NCBI GenBank assembly: GCA_025558095.1
Contig: JAIVFI010000040.1
Location: forward strand, 62,001 to 126,000
Direction of reading: 5' to 3'
DNA from: Hyaloraphidium curvatum
Taxonomy: Eukaryota > Monoblepharomycota > Hyaloraphidiomycetes > Hyaloraphidiales > Hyaloraphidiaceae
DNA length: 64,000 nucleotides
Shown: positions 61,448 to 64,000 of the stretch, one piece after another
Position numbering within the stretch: position 1 is the stretch's first letter
Layout: each line of letters starts with the position of its first letter
Notes under the pieces: model-generated
What the model was told of the DNA's origin: nothing
What the model saw: the letters and a program-made list of their open reading frames with translations, nothing else
Databases searched by the model: none
Translations under genes and position numbers: made by a program

Positions 61448-64000
61448 ATGGCGACGCATCGCCCGAGCCGCGGGGCTCCCGGTGCCCCGATGGCATTCGG
61501 CGTCTCGGCGGCGCGCGGGCTCCTGCTCGGGCTCGCGGCGCTCCTCCTCGCGGCGCTGGCCGCGCCGCCGCCGCTCGCGGCCGCGATGCCCGAGGGCATG
61601 CCGGCCGGCTACACCTCCGAGGACATGGCGCGCAACCTGGGGTGCGTGCGCCGCCGCCCGCCCCGGCTCCCCTGACCCCCCCGCAGCCTGACCACCGACT
61701 TCCTCTTCCTGCCCGACGAGCGCTGTCTCGTCGTGCTCAAGTCCGGCCGCATCCTCATGCTCAAGGGCAAGAAGGTCACCGGCATCGTCGCCGACCTGTC
61801 GGACCGCCTGGGCTCGCACGTCGGCGACCGCGGCATGCTCACAATCGAGCACCACCCTAAATTCCCCGAGGTGCCGTACGTCTACATCGGCTACGTCTAC
61901 GACGGCACGAAGGAGGAGATTCAGGAAATCTTCGCCCCGCTGGCCTCGGACTCGCCAAAGGGCGACCCCTACTACCCCGTCGGCCCCAAGCTGGACCGCC
62001 TGTCCCGCTTCACCATGACCGGCGACACCATCGACCCCAAGTCGGAGGTCATCCTCATCGGCAACTGCACGCGGCGCCAGGGCATCTGGTGGGGCGACGA
62101 CTGCGCGGTGGGTCCCGTTGGCGGCGCGCATTCGCATAGGCGCTGACCTCGCCCGGCGCAGCCCATGGTCGGCATCACCCACAGCATCAACTGGATCAAG
62201 TTCGGTCCCGACGGCGCCATGTGGGTGTCCGTGGGCGACGGCGCGAGCTTCGAGGGCACGGACTGGACCCCGAACATCGGCAACAACTGGCTCGGGCCCA
62301 TGGACGTCAACTTCCTACCGGGCAAGATCTTGCGTCTGGACGAGAACGGCAACGGCCTGCCCGACAACCCGTACTACAGCGGTGACCCGACGCAGGCCCG
62401 TTCGAGGGTTTGGGCGACGGGCATCCGTCAGCCGTGGCGGTGCGCGTTCGTGCCCGACACCAACCCGCCGGAGCTCCTGTGCGGTATCGTCGGGTGGTAC
62501 ACGTGGGAGACCCTGACCTACATTCACAAGGGCGCCAACCTCGGCTGGCCCTGCTGGGAGGTTCGTGGCGACGGCGGGCAGCCTCGCGTTTGGGCGACGT
62601 CTCACGCGTTCGCCACCAGGGACCCGAGAAGCCGCCCTACTTCGTTATCAACGGCACCGGCAACTGGGACGACGCCATCTGCCAGGACTTCTACCGCGGA
62701 AACACCACGTTCCCCAAGATCGACGTCCAGGTCGTGCCGTTCAACCAGTCGTACCACGTCTACGGATGGAACCACAACGGCCAGAGCTCCGCGATCGTTG
62801 CCGGCGTCTTTGCCCCTCCGTCGATGGCGAACGAGTTCAAGGATTGCATCTTTGTCGGCGATTTCGTTTCCAGCCGCGTGGAGTGCGTTCCTTGGGACTT
62901 CAGTGGGTTGGCCGGTCAAGTTCCAGCTCGGGCTTTGATCTTATCGCTTTTGTTCCGCAGACACAAAGCGACCCGTAGGCTTCGACATCAACACCCGCCT
63001 GGGGTGGAACAACGTACCGGCGAAGCCCCTGGGAACCAAGTTTGCGCAGCCCGTGACCTTCAAGGTCGGGCCCGACGGCAACCTTTGGGTTCTCGGCCAC
63101 TGCGTGCAGTGCTCCGGCTACGGTATTCTCCGCAGGGTCATCCCGCCGGGCGGGAACACCACCGTGCCTTTCGGCAACGCAACCGTCACCGGCCCCTCAA
63201 CCGGCGGCGGTGACGGCCTTGTCATCCTCACGGGCGACCAGTGTTACCCCAAGGACCAGCCCCGGATCGTCGTGGCGGACCTGCCCAACGGCTGGGACTC
63301 GATCATGTACGTCAGCCAGTTCCCCAACGTCCGCTACCCCCGCAATGGCAACATGGGCCCGATGGAGCTGGACTCCTCGGTCGGCAGCCGGGCTCCCCTG
63401 GATGGTACCCTCATGAGCGTCGGCGGCGTGACGTACCGGAACGGTCTCGGCACGTTCGCGACCTCGGAGGTGCACCTTCCCATCCTCGGCTACTGCTACC
63501 GGTTCACGGCCGAAGTCGGTGTCGACGACGAGGTGCTGAAGACCGCCCCCGCCGGTACCCTGACCTATGCAGACAAGGGCTTTGGTGGGTAGATTGTGGC
63601 CCTGCTTGTCGGCCGGCTCCTGACTGGTGCTCCCGCGACAGGCGAGTTCATCCTCAAGGGCGATGGTGCGATGATCTACAACCACACGGCCTTCACCGGC
63701 ACCTACGCCAAGACGGGTGTCATGGCCACGAAGATGGAGGTCATCGACCTCAACCGCTACTCCGACCTCGGGCTGTACGCCTGGAAGCCGTGGGGCAACA
63801 CCATGCCCATGGCCGATATCTCGGCGAACCACCTCGACTGGGCCGAGCCCCGCGTGTACTGCGGCCCGGACTCGCCCTACATTCCCAAGGTGGACATTTC
63901 ATACCCGGAGCCGAAAAACACCTTCACGCTCGGCGAGCAAGTCATCTTCTCGGGCGTCGTCAAGTCCTACGACGACTCCGCGCTCACCTCCGCGTCCTAT
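61448..64000 (+). CDS. Secreted sugar-dehydrogenase (GSDH) plus NPCBM protein, 3' end missing
   Basis: Exons 61448-61641, 61687-62107, 62162-62560, 62620-62902, 62961-63584 and 63642 to beyond the window. A signal peptide is visible (SAARGLLLGLAALLLAALAA); a second ATG at 61490 is a better start for it. A six-bladed propeller of the glucose/sorbosone dehydrogenase type follows: TDFLFLPDERCLVVLKSGRI, RGMLTIEHHPKFPEVPYVYI, DGAMWVSVGDGASFEG, ATGIRQPWRCAF, GWNHNGQSSAI, GPDGNLWVLGH. Then an NPCBM/galactose-binding-like domain: VGGVTYRNGLGTFATSEVHL and YRFTAEVGVDDEV. A further beta-domain starts at YPEPKNTFTLGEQVIFSG (PKD-like). Likely oxidises or binds extracellular sugars. Cofactor residues were not verified. 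Confidence 0.82.

Noticed and set aside
1-64000. CRISPR array, operons, ribosome-binding sites, bacterial terminators
   Set aside because: The spliced gene structure and gene families show a eukaryotic nuclear sequence; no short regularly spaced repeats were seen.

Overview
The window reads as nuclear DNA of a GC-rich fungus. Genes are spliced with very short GT-AG introns (about 45-80 nt; donors mostly GTGGGT, GTGAGT, GTGCGT or GTTCGT) and the families are fungal: a Zn2Cys6 DNA-binding cluster, an AIM19-like mitochondrial membrane protein, OMA1, a DIS3L2-type RNB nuclease and an F-box protein. Seven-transmembrane proteins and a stand-alone class III nucleotide cyclase would fit an early-diverging (chytrid-like) lineage, but that placement is an inference. 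Intron-exon models were built by eye; every complete multi-exon model quoted below keeps one reading frame and its total length is divisible by three.

Layout. 1-16.3 kb: 3' end of a DIS3L2-like exoribonuclease, a double DUF1330 protein, a 2.3-kb decayed-repeat region, an 11-exon flavin monooxygenase, a class III cyclase divergent from AIM19-like, a membrane-anchored alpha/beta-hydrolase-fold protein with an altered nucleophile elbow, an epoxide hydrolase and a Q/A-rich C2H2 factor. 16.6-32.2 kb: three head-to-tail copies of a 5.19-kb unit. Each copy carries a Zn2Cys6 reading frame, a second frame resembling a fungal regulator middle-homology domain, and a decayed minus-strand remnant. 32.6-37.6 kb: an F-box gene bracketed by two related seven-helix membrane proteins. 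37.9-48.2 kb: an alpha/beta hydrolase, an unknown protein, a 1304-residue mitochondrial helical-repeat protein, a possible MTHFR-like protein, and a secreted protein divergent from a sulfotransferase. 48.2-64 kb: a frame-broken pseudogene, an endonuclease/exonuclease/phosphatase-fold protein, an EF-hand/zinc-module protein, OMA1, a 17-exon full ABC-B exporter, an ankyrin-like protein and a secreted sugar-dehydrogenase/NPCBM protein that runs off the end.

There is no operon logic; neighbours are mostly functionally unrelated. Several genes are plausibly xenobiotic or oxidative metabolism (flavin monooxygenase, epoxide hydrolase, ABC-B exporter), but they are dispersed and I do not call a cluster. 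The most unusual structure is the 15.6-kb tandem triplication: the 5' half of the unit has diverged between copies, with mostly amino-acid-changing differences in the Zn2Cys6 frame, while the 3' half appears identical in all three. The paired seven-helix family around the F-box gene is the second most interesting item.
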